A stretch of 64,000 nt of DNA, from contig MENI01000088.1 in assembly GCA_001768195.1 (NCBI GenBank), positions 43,846 to 107,845 on the forward strand, read 5' to 3'. The position numbers and the translations under genes are program-made. Below, one piece after another: positions 1 to 8,843 of this stretch. The notes below the pieces were generated by a model. It had not been told where the DNA came from, made no database searches, and saw only the letters and a program-made list of their open reading frames with translations. The stretch is from Bacteroidetes bacterium GWA2_40_15 (GTDB lineage: Bacteria; Bacteroidota; Bacteroidia; Bacteroidales; VadinHA17). Every line of letters starts with the position of its first letter. The first letter of the stretch is position 1.

Positions 1-167
1 TATGTAGTGATACATCTTTTAACAAAAATAAGAATTTTCTTCCTGATCTCATTCATTGTTATACAATTGCCTTTAATAGTCGTTGTTGCTCCGGTTCTAG
101 CGGGATGATGTCGCTTCCCTTTTGCGCCCGGATTAGTTATGGAACTGAGTTATTAAATGAGAATACT
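1..167. other. window edge, no assured gene
   Basis: This stretch lies downstream of the minus-strand envelope operon. On the minus strand an ATG at 56 opens a frame that stays open to the window edge (about 18 codons), and a second overlapping frame from the ATG at 52 is also open. Either could be the start of another minus-strand gene, but the run is too short to judge. No hairpin terminator was recognised. Confidence 0.3.
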
Positions 168-2345
168 CTACTCCACTCTTATTATCTTTTTCAGGGAAAT
201 CATCTTTCCTTCACCCGATATTCCCTCCACAGCTATTTCATATTCAGATACTATATCTGAGGCGTAGAACTCGATCCTGACATTTCCATTTTTATCCGGT
301 TTTATAGACGGATCCCAGTAAAGTGTATTCCTGAAGTCAGGTATATGTTCTTCCATAATGGCTGATCCGGAATAATCAGGTGACTTAAATGACCCGACAG
401 GATCAATTACTCTGTAGGGCATTCTCACTGCATAATCCGGTAATTTTACATTGCTGTAATCGCCCGCTTTTGTAATTAAACTCACAATCCCATGAAAGAC
501 ATAAATCCCAACCATATAATTTGACTTAATAACATCAATCCGTTCAACAAGTTCCGGATCGAGGCCTGCAATGATCGACGGATCCTTAATGATTACACCG
601 TCAACAAGCATTCCCGGAGTAAATCCGAAATTTCTTCTGGTCACAGGATCTATTATTGTCAGATCACAGACTGTCTTTTTCCTCTTTAATAAAACACCGG
701 GAAGAAGTTCCTGGAAAACTTCCTCCATCACAGGCAGGGTAATATAATCTGACATTACAAGTCCGATATCCGGTTTCCCGTAAAACCGGAAAGACTTAAC
801 AGGTTGTGTATCAGCAACAATTTTGCTGTCTGAAAATGAAGTCTCATAGATTTTATTCACCTGGTAGTTGATCCCCTGTTTCAAAACATGTGAAGGGATC
901 AATCCTCCCGCTGAATCTGAGAATACTTCAGAATGAGCATATCTTAAGGAAAATGGGGATTCAATGCTTATCCTGTATTTGTCATCCGGATCATCAGGCT
1001 GTATTATTAAATCGCTTACCGATTCATCAATATTTATCTTAAAACCGAAATTACCAAGGTTATCCGTTCTGGCATACTGAAATGTGGCAACCTTCCCCGG
1101 GCTTGACAGAAGAATATACTTATTATCAACAGGGATCTCCCGGTCAGCTGATATCAACCTTCCTGTCAGGAAATGATCTTTCCTTTCGACGGGATATTTT
1201 AAATCGGTCTGATCACGGGCAAGTACTTTATCCCAATCAATCCAGTTGCTCCTTGCGGACAATAGCAAACTGTCGATGAACCCGACTGTATATTCTTCGG
1301 GTTTTTTACTTCCTGTTATTTTCTGTATCTTAATACCGAATTCAGATCCGAATAACAAATAATCATCAATTCCGGTCTTATGGGAATCGGCTATTAAAGG
1401 TGAAACTGAAATACTCATCCGACCCTCATCAACCGCTACTCCCGGTTTATTTTCAATTTCCAGATCGAGTACAATTTTTTCTCTTGTTTTATATTTCAGG
1501 GAAGTATTCATTTTCAGCAGCTCATTGTACTTCTGAGGTGTGTAAATAAATCTTTCGGCTAACGGTCTTAATCCTGTATCAAAGAGGGTAATATGATTCA
1601 CTCCTGTAAGCAATTTGCTTTCGGGAACTCTGATAATTGCAGTATCATCAGATATTATCACGGAACTGATATGATTTAATATTCCGTGGGTATGAATGAG
1701 AATATATATCATATTCCCGTAATCTGAACGAAATTCCGGATCTGATCTGATAATCAGCTCAAGCATTCCTGAGCCTGAATTATTTGAGCTTACTTTCAAA
1801 CCAGAGCCGGATCTGCCGGAATTAATTCCTTCCGGCTTATTGGCTGAGACGCTATCGTCAGAATAAATTTTCCTCCTGAAAGGTTTTCTGATCAAAGCGT
1901 TATAAACCTCGATGTCCTTCATATAGCAGTTGTAAGGAAGAAAGTTTTTCATCCAGCTTGTGTAAGCCCTGATTGTATAAGTTCCGGAGCTCAGTGTATC
2001 AGGAAGCACCATGTGTCCGGATCCGGAAGCTTTATCAATGAAGATCTTCTTCTGAATTATCGGAAGGTTTTCCGGGCTCAGCAATTCAAAATATGCAATT
2101 TTATCATCAAAAACAGGTTTATTGCTCTTCCTGTCAATAAGATATAAATTGAACCATATATCTTCTCCGGCAATATAAGTATCACGGTCGATGTGAACAA
2201 AAATCTCTTCCCTGAAAACGGTTTCCGTATACCTGATGAATTTTTGCCTCAGATAATCGGTCATATCCTTTTGCACCTGGGCATAAGAGCAATCAATTGA
2301 CAGAAAAAGAATAATAAAAGTGACAGCCGGTTTTACCATTATCAT
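168..2345 (-). CDS. secreted MG2-like protein with C-terminal TonB plug domain
   Basis: This 725-residue protein has a signal peptide (about residues 1-22, ending SYAQ). The N-terminal region (about 40-150) has the macroglobulin-like MG2 pattern: HIDRDTYIAGEDIWF followed by a beta-rich block. The C-terminal part (about 560-650) looks like a TonB-receptor plug, with a LVDGVII turn and a LVERIDVIKS strand, but no beta-barrel follows. The last 40 residues return to a macroglobulin-like strand pattern. Such proteins are common in Bacteroidota genomes; to my knowledge their function is unknown. It is the last gene of the operon. Its ATG shares its A with the upstream stop codon (TAATG), which suggests translational coupling to the DUF4249 gene. 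A second ATG two codons in (2339) is an alternative start. Role in surface display or export is inference. Confidence 0.75.
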   Translation of the reverse strand: MIMVKPAVTFIILFLSIDCSYAQVQKDMTDYLRQKFIRYTETVFREEIFVHIDRDTYIAGEDIWFNLYLIDRKSNKPVFDDKIAYFELLSPENLPIIQKKIFIDKASGSGHMVLPDTLSSGTYTIRAYTSWMKNFLPYNCYMKDIEVYNALIRKPFRRKIYSDDSVSANKPEGINSGRSGSGLKVSSNNSGSGMLELIIRSDPEFRSDYGNMIYILIHTHGILNHISSVIISDDTAIIRVPESKLLTGVNHITLFDTGLRPLAERFIYTPQKYNELLKMNTSLKYKTREKIVLDLEIENKPGVAVDEGRMSISVSPLIADSHKTGIDDYLLFGSEFGIKIQKITGSKKPEEYTVGFIDSLLLSARSNWIDWDKVLARDQTDLKYPVERKDHFLTGRLISADREIPVDNKYILLSSPGKVATFQYARTDNLGNFGFKINIDESVSDLIIQPDDPDDKYRISIESPFSLRYAHSEVFSDSAGGLIPSHVLKQGINYQVNKIYETSFSDSKIVADTQPVKSFRFYGKPDIGLVMSDYITLPVMEEVFQELLPGVLLKRKKTVCDLTIIDPVTRRNFGFTPGMLVDGVIIKDPSIIAGLDPELVERIDVIKSNYMVGIYVFHGIVSLITKAGDYSNVKLPDYAVRMPYRVIDPVGSFKSPDYSGSAIMEEHIPDFRNTLYWDPSIKPDKNGNVRIEFYASDIVSEYEIAVEGISGEGKMISLKKIIRVE

Positions 2346-3511
2346 TATTCAGCAAAATTTTGTATGTTTTTATTGTCTTCCTGCCAGAATACCGGTTCTG
2401 TATTTGTCCCTCTTACCGTGCAATCGTAGCAACCTTTTATTTTGGTTATCACCCTGTATCCGGGAGGAGGCACCGGATGATAGTCAATCACCCAGGCAGA
2501 GACGCCAAGATTGGGAATTTCTCCGTAACCGAAAATTGTGTCAGCAACACAGACCCTGTCAGTATATGGGGTTGTAACCCCTAAAAATCTGTCCTTTATG
2601 AATAGCCTTTTAGATGAACATGCTGAAACACTGAAATAACCCAGCACCTCTTCATCCGGATCCTCAATACACCATATATTGCCTGGAATGGAAGCAGGTG
2701 TAATATCATAAAGTCCACCGGTTTTTTCAGAAAAGTTCTGCAGTTTCTCCCAGTAGATATATTCATCTTCAGAAAGTGAATACTGGTTTACCAGGATGCT
2801 GTATCGTTCCCGTAACCTGTCTGTCAGGTTTGAAACAAAGTTGAGAGGATACCTGTGAATTCTGTCTTCTTCAAGAGAGGATGTGCTCCTGATATTTATC
2901 CTGTCAGAATTATGTGAGTCCCAGCATTTGCTATTAGGAACAAGATAAGGAAGCATGAATTCCCATGTCTCAGTGTATTCCCATCTGTAGAATTTGCATT
3001 TGTTGCCGGGATCATGAGTATTCAGATAGATCTGGCAGCCTTCAGCAGGCATACTTCCTATGTAGTTTTCGTTGATCAGAACTTTTTCATAGAACAGGCT
3101 GTCGATAGGCGGAACAGGTTTCATCTCAACAGCAAAAGACTGATATGCCCTGGTCCTGTATGAATCATAGGTGATAATATGCAAGGTATATGAAACCCCC
3201 ACAATACCCTGAAAATTAGCCTTATAATTTCCAGCTGAGGTTTCAGACAGACCGTAACTGTTACCCTGATCATCTGAAATTGTTACATTGCATCCTTCAA
3301 GAGGTTTCACAGAATTAATACCTCCCAGCGGTAGCGATTTTGAAAGCCTGATATAGTTTGACCCCGGCTGATCAGTAATTAAACCCTCCACAACGAGTAT
3401 TTCCGGATCTTCTGTTGTTTCAGGGATAAACTGAGTAACACAACTTACTGTCATAAGCAGTATTGAGAAAATAAGCCCCCTCAGCAGTGTTATTACAATA
3501 ATCCTGCTCAT
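2345..3511 (-). CDS. DUF4249-family lipoprotein
   Basis: This 388-residue protein resembles DUF4249 proteins, which in Bacteroidota sit beside TonB-dependent receptors and are thought to be surface or periplasmic partners, somewhat as SusD is to SusC. The start at 3511 is chosen because it places a lipoprotein signal directly at the N-terminus: a hydrophobic segment, then LLMTVSC with Cys24. An in-frame ATG at 3571 would add 20 polar residues before the signal and is unlikely. The family's opening pattern, ILVVEGLITDQPG with IRLSKS after it, follows the lipobox. The gene lies 83 bases downstream of the TonB receptor and its stop overlaps the next start. Ligand unknown. Confidence 0.85.
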   Translation of the reverse strand: MSRIIVITLLRGLIFSILLMTVSCVTQFIPETTEDPEILVVEGLITDQPGSNYIRLSKSLPLGGINSVKPLEGCNVTISDDQGNSYGLSETSAGNYKANFQGIVGVSYTLHIITYDSYRTRAYQSFAVEMKPVPPIDSLFYEKVLINENYIGSMPAEGCQIYLNTHDPGNKCKFYRWEYTETWEFMLPYLVPNSKCWDSHNSDRINIRSTSSLEEDRIHRYPLNFVSNLTDRLRERYSILVNQYSLSEDEYIYWEKLQNFSEKTGGLYDITPASIPGNIWCIEDPDEEVLGYFSVSACSSKRLFIKDRFLGVTTPYTDRVCVADTIFGYGEIPNLGVSAWVIDYHPVPPPGYRVITKIKGCYDCTVRGTNTEPVFWQEDNKNIQNFAE

Positions 3512-3594
3512 GTATTTAATCCTGATTGGATTTTCACTTCCGGGAATGGTATCTAAAGATGTTAATTTCAAAATCAGTCGGGTTTACAAAGTAG

Positions 3595-6327
3595 CTAAAA
3601 ATCAAAACTGAATGTAACTGAAGGTATAGCGGTGCTAAAAATTGACAGTTTATACCCGTTTATTCTGTTGTTTTCCTTTGCGAAATAGATTGAGTATACA
3701 TTTTCTCTGCCAAGAAGATTATACACCGAGAATGTCCAGTATGGATGAGCAATCCTTCGTGATTTGAGATTGCCTCCTATTCGTAAGGATATATCAAGCC
3801 GCGAATAATCAGGGATCCTGTATTTGTTCCGGTCAGAATAATGTACAAATAATTTCTTCCCGATATAATATTGTGCAACAGGATAAGTAATAGGGCGCCC
3901 TGTACTGTAGGTATAGCCTGATGAGAAGCTGACCCGGCGCGAAAACAGGTAGTTGAATGTTACTGCCAGATCATGTGGCTTGTCAAAATTAGCCGGGAAC
4001 CATTGCCCTGAGTTAATAATCTCATCAGAAAATAATCCGGTGCTTCGGAGAAAGGTTCTTGCATAAGTATATCCGACAGTGTAGCGGATCTTTCCCTCTG
4101 TTTTCTTCAATATTAACTCAATACCATAAGCTTTACCCTTAACATTTAAAGCATCTTTTTCAATATTCCCGTTCATGATCAGCTTTGTCCCTCCCTTAAA
4201 ATCAACCATATTTCTTATTGACTTGTAATACATCTCGGCAGAAGCCTCAACGTTGCTGTTAAACAGCATCTTATAGTAACCGACAGCAACCTGGTTACCT
4301 ATCTGAGGTTTCAGATAGTAATCACATAACTTCCAGGTATCGGACGGTGAGATGGAAGCTGAATTTGTCAGAAGATGAAGGTATTGCCGTGTTCTGTTGT
4401 AATTCAGTTTCACTGAACTCTTTTCTGATATCCTGAAGTTGAATGAAATTCTCAATTCCGGACCACCATATTTACTTACCGTCTTCCCTTTTTTAATATT
4501 AAGAGTATCAGTTATTGTCGACAGGGTTCTGGAATAATCCGGATCATAGATCATAAGTGATCGCGGACCGAAAGAATAAAATGACGATAATCTTATTCCG
4601 GTATTAACTGACAGAAAATCATTCAGCACAAACTTATCATCAATATATAATGCTCCTTCTAAAGCTCTTTCACGGGTAATTATATCGGGGATCACAAGCG
4701 ATGAATCTCCTGAGGGCAGATAAGTCCCCGGAATTACAGAATACTTATTCAGATCGAGCCCGAAATTAAGTTCATGCCTTCCAAGAAACCAGTTAAAGTC
4801 AGCTTTCAGTCCTGTACTATTGATTTTGTGTGACAATATAAATGCCTCTGTTTTAATATAATCGCTTGATATATCGTAATTATGATGACTGTTATTCAAT
4901 GAAACTGATGAGAATAATTTACTGTTGAAGAAATGTCTCCATTTTAAGGCCACAATATTATTGTCATAACTGTAAACAGTATCATAATTGAACCGGAAGG
5001 CATCGTGGCTTAAATAGGACGAGAGATCTATTTTATTATTTTTATTTAGATCCCATGTCATTTTTCCGTTTACATCATAGAATGATGCCCTGCTTCTGGC
5101 AAGAGACGCATTATCGATCAGATTAAAAATCCAGTTTGAATAAGTGGTCCTGGCAGTAAGGATACCGGTAAGAGTATCTTTGATCAGAGGCCCTTCAACA
5201 CTCATGTGGGTAGTTATGGGACTTATACCGGCATTACCTGCAAATTCTTTTCTGTTTCCTTCCTTTGCCCCGATGTCAAGAACAGAAGAGATCCTACCTC
5301 CATACCGGGCTGGTATTCCACCTTTATAGAGTGTGACATCTTTAATGATATCTGAATTAATTGCTGAAAAGAACCCAAAGAAATGAGATGAATTATAAAC
5401 AGGAGCACCATATAATAATATAAGGTTCTGATCAGCCGACCCGCCTCTGACATTGAATCCTGCCGATCCTTCACCAGGTGATTGCACTCCGGGGAGTAAA
5501 AGGACGTTCTTAATAATATCCGGTTCCCCCATCGATGTCGGCATCAGCTTAAATGTAGTTATGTTGATCTTTTCAGCTCCTACCTCAAATCGCTGGATCG
5601 TCATGCTTTTCTGTGCTGAAACAATAGTCTCCTTAAGAGGTATAAGCACACTTGTCATATCAATATTCAATTCTCCCGCACCATAGAGATTAAGGTTTAT
5701 GACCTTTTCCCTCATCCCAATAAAAGAGAACTGCAGTACATGAATACCACGAGGCAGCGCGAGTGAATAAAATCCATGTTCGTTTGAAATTGTTCCAACA
5801 GAAAGTTTCTGATTATAAATTGTAACTCCGGAAACCGGTTCTCTGGTATCTTTGTTCCGGATATATCCAGTTATAATTACATTCCCGGGCTTATTTCTTT
5901 CAGCCGGATTTCCCAGATCGACTATCGAGGTATCTCTCAGTTTCTGATCATCCCTGTTTGCCGTTATTTCCGTTGGTGCAATAAAATTAGCAGGATCTAT
6001 ACTTTCATTCCCGGAGATTTTAACAGCGTAGTTCCGTGTAAGTACAACATTGCCATAATCATCAATAAAGTAAAAGATAGATCTACCCTGAAGAAGCTTG
6101 TCAAGGATATCCTGTAATGAATTACTGCCATTATATTCTCCAAGCGTGATATCTCTTACCCAATCATCCTTATAGAAAAATCTGACATTAAGTACCTCCT
6201 TCGCTTTTAAAGCAAATTCACCGAAAGTAAGACCTCGATAATCCCATGTTACAACATATTTTTCCTGTGCTTTCAGAACTGAAGCAAGGTGTAATAAAAT
6301 AAAGAGAAGAAAGATACTGAGCTTCAT
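3595..6327 (-). CDS. TonB-dependent outer-membrane receptor
   Basis: This is a 910-residue receptor. In order it has a signal peptide (1-21), an STN-like secretin/TonB N-terminal domain (about 22-100), a carboxypeptidase-regulatory-like beta sandwich (about 150-235; VSGVTIYNQ and SNEHGFYSL), a plug (about 245-360; GFNVRGGSADQN, then GGIPARYGGRISSVLDI) and a 22-strand-type barrel ending in a terminal aromatic (SFDF). The STN domain usually means signalling to an anti-sigma factor, but no sigma/anti-sigma pair is in the window, so that role is open. The following DUF4249 gene is probably its lipoprotein partner. It is not SusC-like in context, since no SusD follows. The substrate cannot be told from sequence. 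Confidence 0.9.
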   Translation of the reverse strand: MKLSIFLLFILLHLASVLKAQEKYVVTWDYRGLTFGEFALKAKEVLNVRFFYKDDWVRDITLGEYNGSNSLQDILDKLLQGRSIFYFIDDYGNVVLTRNYAVKISGNESIDPANFIAPTEITANRDDQKLRDTSIVDLGNPAERNKPGNVIITGYIRNKDTREPVSGVTIYNQKLSVGTISNEHGFYSLALPRGIHVLQFSFIGMREKVINLNLYGAGELNIDMTSVLIPLKETIVSAQKSMTIQRFEVGAEKINITTFKLMPTSMGEPDIIKNVLLLPGVQSPGEGSAGFNVRGGSADQNLILLYGAPVYNSSHFFGFFSAINSDIIKDVTLYKGGIPARYGGRISSVLDIGAKEGNRKEFAGNAGISPITTHMSVEGPLIKDTLTGILTARTTYSNWIFNLIDNASLARSRASFYDVNGKMTWDLNKNNKIDLSSYLSHDAFRFNYDTVYSYDNNIVALKWRHFFNSKLFSSVSLNNSHHNYDISSDYIKTEAFILSHKINSTGLKADFNWFLGRHELNFGLDLNKYSVIPGTYLPSGDSSLVIPDIITRERALEGALYIDDKFVLNDFLSVNTGIRLSSFYSFGPRSLMIYDPDYSRTLSTITDTLNIKKGKTVSKYGGPELRISFNFRISEKSSVKLNYNRTRQYLHLLTNSASISPSDTWKLCDYYLKPQIGNQVAVGYYKMLFNSNVEASAEMYYKSIRNMVDFKGGTKLIMNGNIEKDALNVKGKAYGIELILKKTEGKIRYTVGYTYARTFLRSTGLFSDEIINSGQWFPANFDKPHDLAVTFNYLFSRRVSFSSGYTYSTGRPITYPVAQYYIGKKLFVHYSDRNKYRIPDYSRLDISLRIGGNLKSRRIAHPYWTFSVYNLLGRENVYSIYFAKENNRINGYKLSIFSTAIPSVTFSFDF

Positions 6328-6339
6328 CAGTAAATATTT

Positions 6340-7059
6340 CTATTCATGAAGAATACTGTTGTAAAATTTTATGACAGGAATAAAATTTTCCGGATACTTC
6401 TTTGAAATTCTTAACCTGCTCTTTTTTATATAACTTCTTATTTCATCCCTGCGATCATCAAGAATTGTAAACAGATCTCTTTTGGTGGCCACAATATAGA
6501 CATTCCCTTCTTTTACCACATATATTTTGTGAGTCTGAAAAAACATATCATATTTGTTGTCAACAGCAAGATTATCAATCTCTTTTTTATACCTGATAAA
6601 TAATGAAGCTTTACCGGATGCAAGAACATTCATGTATCCATTAAAATCTTTCAGACTATCCTGCGGCACATTTGTGAATCTGTAGATCTTATTCTGAAAA
6701 AAAAATGAGAAGCTGTCGACCATCTCTTTATTTAGCTGAAGCAAAGGTCCTAACACTGTCGGGATTAGTAATTCATCTTCATAAATATCGTATTTAAGAC
6801 TCAAATTACTGAATGTTTGTCCTTTTATTGACACCGTACCTGGTAAAGGTTCACCTGTAAAAAGGAATTGATTGTCCCTCACCATAGAATACAGGTTCCT
6901 CCATACCCTTCCGTTGTTAAGGATCTGATTTTCCCTGAGCGAATCCTGGCAGTTTGAAATGCCGGTCAATAATCCTGTGTTTACATGTTGAAGTGTGCAA
7001 TATGCTTTTGCGCTATGAATCAGCATGAAGAATATCAGAATGAAGACACCTCTTCTCAT
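6340..7059 (-). CDS. secreted protein of unknown function
   Basis: This 239-residue protein has a signal peptide (1-19, ending AKAYC). The rest is a mixed alpha/beta soluble protein with no recognised catalytic motif. The C-terminal 70 residues (HKIYVVKEGNVYIVATKRDL, then a charged helix with DRRDEIRSYIKK and a YNS near the end) follow a pattern I recall in other uncharacterised secreted Bacteroidota proteins, but I cannot name a family. It lies between the plug-only gene (11 bases upstream) and the receptor (12 bases downstream), so it is almost surely co-transcribed with them. A periplasmic helper for the receptor is plausible inference. Confidence 0.7.
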   Translation of the reverse strand: MRRGVFILIFFMLIHSAKAYCTLQHVNTGLLTGISNCQDSLRENQILNNGRVWRNLYSMVRDNQFLFTGEPLPGTVSIKGQTFSNLSLKYDIYEDELLIPTVLGPLLQLNKEMVDSFSFFFQNKIYRFTNVPQDSLKDFNGYMNVLASGKASLFIRYKKEIDNLAVDNKYDMFFQTHKIYVVKEGNVYIVATKRDLFTILDDRRDEIRSYIKKSRLRISKKYPENFIPVIKFYNSILHE

Positions 7060-7070
7060 TCATATAAACA

Positions 7071-7775
7071 TTAATCATTATTCTGCTTACGCGTTTTGAT
7101 AATTATTACTCCTCCATATCCACGGGATCCGTACATTGATGCTGAAGCATCCTTCAGGACATCAATTGATTCAACTGCTGAAGGCAGAATATCACCGGCA
7201 TTGTCAACAGGAACACCGTCAACTATAATAAGAGGAGGAACAGTTCCATACATATTCCTCGAATTATGTATTAAAATTGAACTGCCTTTAACAATAACTC
7301 CCGGAATTTCCTGAAGCATATCATAAATTGTACTGTAAGTTTTCTTTTTGTTTTTCTTATCGAATGAAACAATCTGATTTGTTACATTTTTCTTTTTAAT
7401 ATCCTCATAACCGGTATTTACCGATTCCTGACCGGGTGAGATATTTCCGACCGGTACCTGTGTCGATATCGTAGTGAAATTAAAATCAATCACTGTTCTG
7501 TTAATTATATCCTGTTCCATAACGCCATTTCCAAAGGTGAAAACCCCAATTTTCTTTGCATCCCGTTTAACCCTGACTTTGTATTTCCCAAATATGTCGG
7601 TTACTGAACTTGTTTTATTATTATCAATCATAATAATAGCATTGGGTATCGGACTCCTGTAAGTATCCGATACCGTACCTGTTATTGTCATTTTCTTATT
7701 GCTCTTCTGGGCTGAAACCTGAATTATGCCAAATCCTGTGAAAAGCAGAATAATTATTAATGCATTTGTTTTCAT
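7071..7775 (-). CDS. plug-only TonB-receptor-like protein (no barrel)
   Basis: This 234-residue protein has a signal peptide (1-22, VSAQ), a carboxypeptidase-regulatory-like domain (about 28-100; ITGTVSD, PIPNAIIMIDN and DIFGKYKVRV), a linker, then a full plug (about 135-230; LQEIPGVIV, LIIVDGVPVDN, ESIDVLKDASASMYGSRGYG). It ends at IIIKTRK, exactly where a SusC-type barrel would begin. Complete SusC proteins are about 1000 residues. The stop is followed after 11 bases by the next operon gene, so this is not an obvious recent frameshift of a longer gene: no barrel-coding remnant follows. First gene of the minus operon; the 190-base gap to the divergent GH16 gene must hold its promoter. Confidence 0.8.
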   Translation of the reverse strand: MKTNALIIILLFTGFGIIQVSAQKSNKKMTITGTVSDTYRSPIPNAIIMIDNNKTSSVTDIFGKYKVRVKRDAKKIGVFTFGNGVMEQDIINRTVIDFNFTTISTQVPVGNISPGQESVNTGYEDIKKKNVTNQIVSFDKKNKKKTYSTIYDMLQEIPGVIVKGSSILIHNSRNMYGTVPPLIIVDGVPVDNAGDILPSAVESIDVLKDASASMYGSRGYGGVIIIKTRKQNND

Positions 7776-7896
7776 AACCGATGGTTTTATTTAATAAACC
7801 TGCACTCATAAGTATCTTAATATCACTTTTTTATAACCATTAAATAATTAAACAAATTCATCTTGTTAAGTTACATTATTAATTCAATCAGAATAG

Positions 7897-7927
7897 TTTC
7901 AAATTTAATATTTATAAATTAAATTTG
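7897..7927 (+). promoter_or_regulatory. putative Bacteroidota promoter for the GH16 gene
   Basis: TAAATTTG at 7920-7927 matches the Bacteroidota -7 consensus TAnnTTTG exactly. A TTTC at 7897-7900, 19 bases upstream, could be a weak -33 box (consensus TTTG). Transcription would begin near 7934, about 30 bases before the ATG. A perfect palindrome TGTTAACA at 7932-7939 sits on the predicted start site and could be an operator. Assignment is by motif only. Confidence 0.4.
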
Positions 7928-7964
7928 AGTCTGTTAACAAGCAGGTTGATTATTTCAATTAATT

Positions 7965-8813
7965 ATGATAAAAATGGGCATCCTGATCCTGTACTTCTAT
8001 TATTTCGGATTTTTTCTGACTACCGGATGTTCTGAAGCTTCTGAGGAGGCTGAACCGCTGCCGGTAAACCAGGAGACTGAAAGAAAACTGACACTGGTCT
8101 GGAGTGACGAATTTGATTACATCGGGCTTCCTGACCGGAATAAATGGAGTTATGATACAGCCGGCAACGCCACCGGATGGGGAAACAGGGAGGCTCAGTA
8201 TTACACAAAAGAAAGGCTCATGAATGCTGAAGTGAAAGATGGCTTTCTGAACATTAATGCTATAAAAGAGGATTACAAGGGATTTAAATATACCTCGGCA
8301 AGACTCATAACCAAAGACAAAGGCGATTGGTTATATGGCCGGATGGAAATAAAGGCAAAACTACCTGACGGAAGAGGTATGTGGCCTGCAATATGGATGT
8401 TACCCACAGACTGGGCCTACGGTGGCTGGCCGTCAAGCGGAGAAATAGATATTATGGAAAACGTTGGTTATGATCCCTGGGTTATTGTTGCTTCAGCTCA
8501 CACTGAATCCTATAATCATGTCAGAGGAACTCAGAAAAGCAACAGAACCACAGTCAATGACTGTTATTCAGCTTTCCATGTTTACATCCTCGAATGGGAA
8601 TCAAAAGAATTCAGGGTTTATGTTGATGATAAATTGTATTTTACCTTTAAGAACGAAGGCTCCGGGTACAAAGCATGGCCCTTTGACAAAAGATTTCATC
8701 TTCTTCTAAATATTGCGGTTGGAGGGAACTGGGGAGGAGCTCAGGGGATTGATGATACGGTATTCCCCAGGTCAATGGTTGTCGATTATGTAAGAGTTTA
8801 CCAGTATAAATAA
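7965..8813 (+). CDS. GH16 beta-glucanase lipoprotein (laminarinase-like)
   Basis: This is a 282-residue family 16 glycoside hydrolase. It has a lipoprotein signal with Cys22 (FFLTTGC), a short linker, then the GH16 jelly-roll from about residue 42 (LVWSDEFD). The active-site strand reads GEIDIMEN: Glu160 nucleophile, Asp162, Glu165 acid/base. This is the ExDxxE form with a Met bulge, typical of beta-1,3-glucanases and related subfamilies rather than lichenases. Conserved Trp residues (RGMWPAIWML) precede it. It ends directly after the jelly-roll (VDYVRVYQYK), with no carbohydrate-binding module. It probably cuts beta-1,3-glucan at the cell surface and is followed after 30 bases by a GH3 gene likely in the same operon. 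Confidence 0.9.
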   Translation: MIKMGILILYFYYFGFFLTTGCSEASEEAEPLPVNQETERKLTLVWSDEFDYIGLPDRNKWSYDTAGNATGWGNREAQYYTKERLMNAEVKDGFLNINAIKEDYKGFKYTSARLITKDKGDWLYGRMEIKAKLPDGRGMWPAIWMLPTDWAYGGWPSSGEIDIMENVGYDPWVIVASAHTESYNHVRGTQKSNRTTVNDCYSAFHVYILEWESKEFRVYVDDKLYFTFKNEGSGYKAWPFDKRFHLLLNIAVGGNWGGAQGIDDTVFPRSMVVDYVRVYQYK

Positions 8814-8843
8814 AATAACAGATAGCTACAGTATACAACCGCT

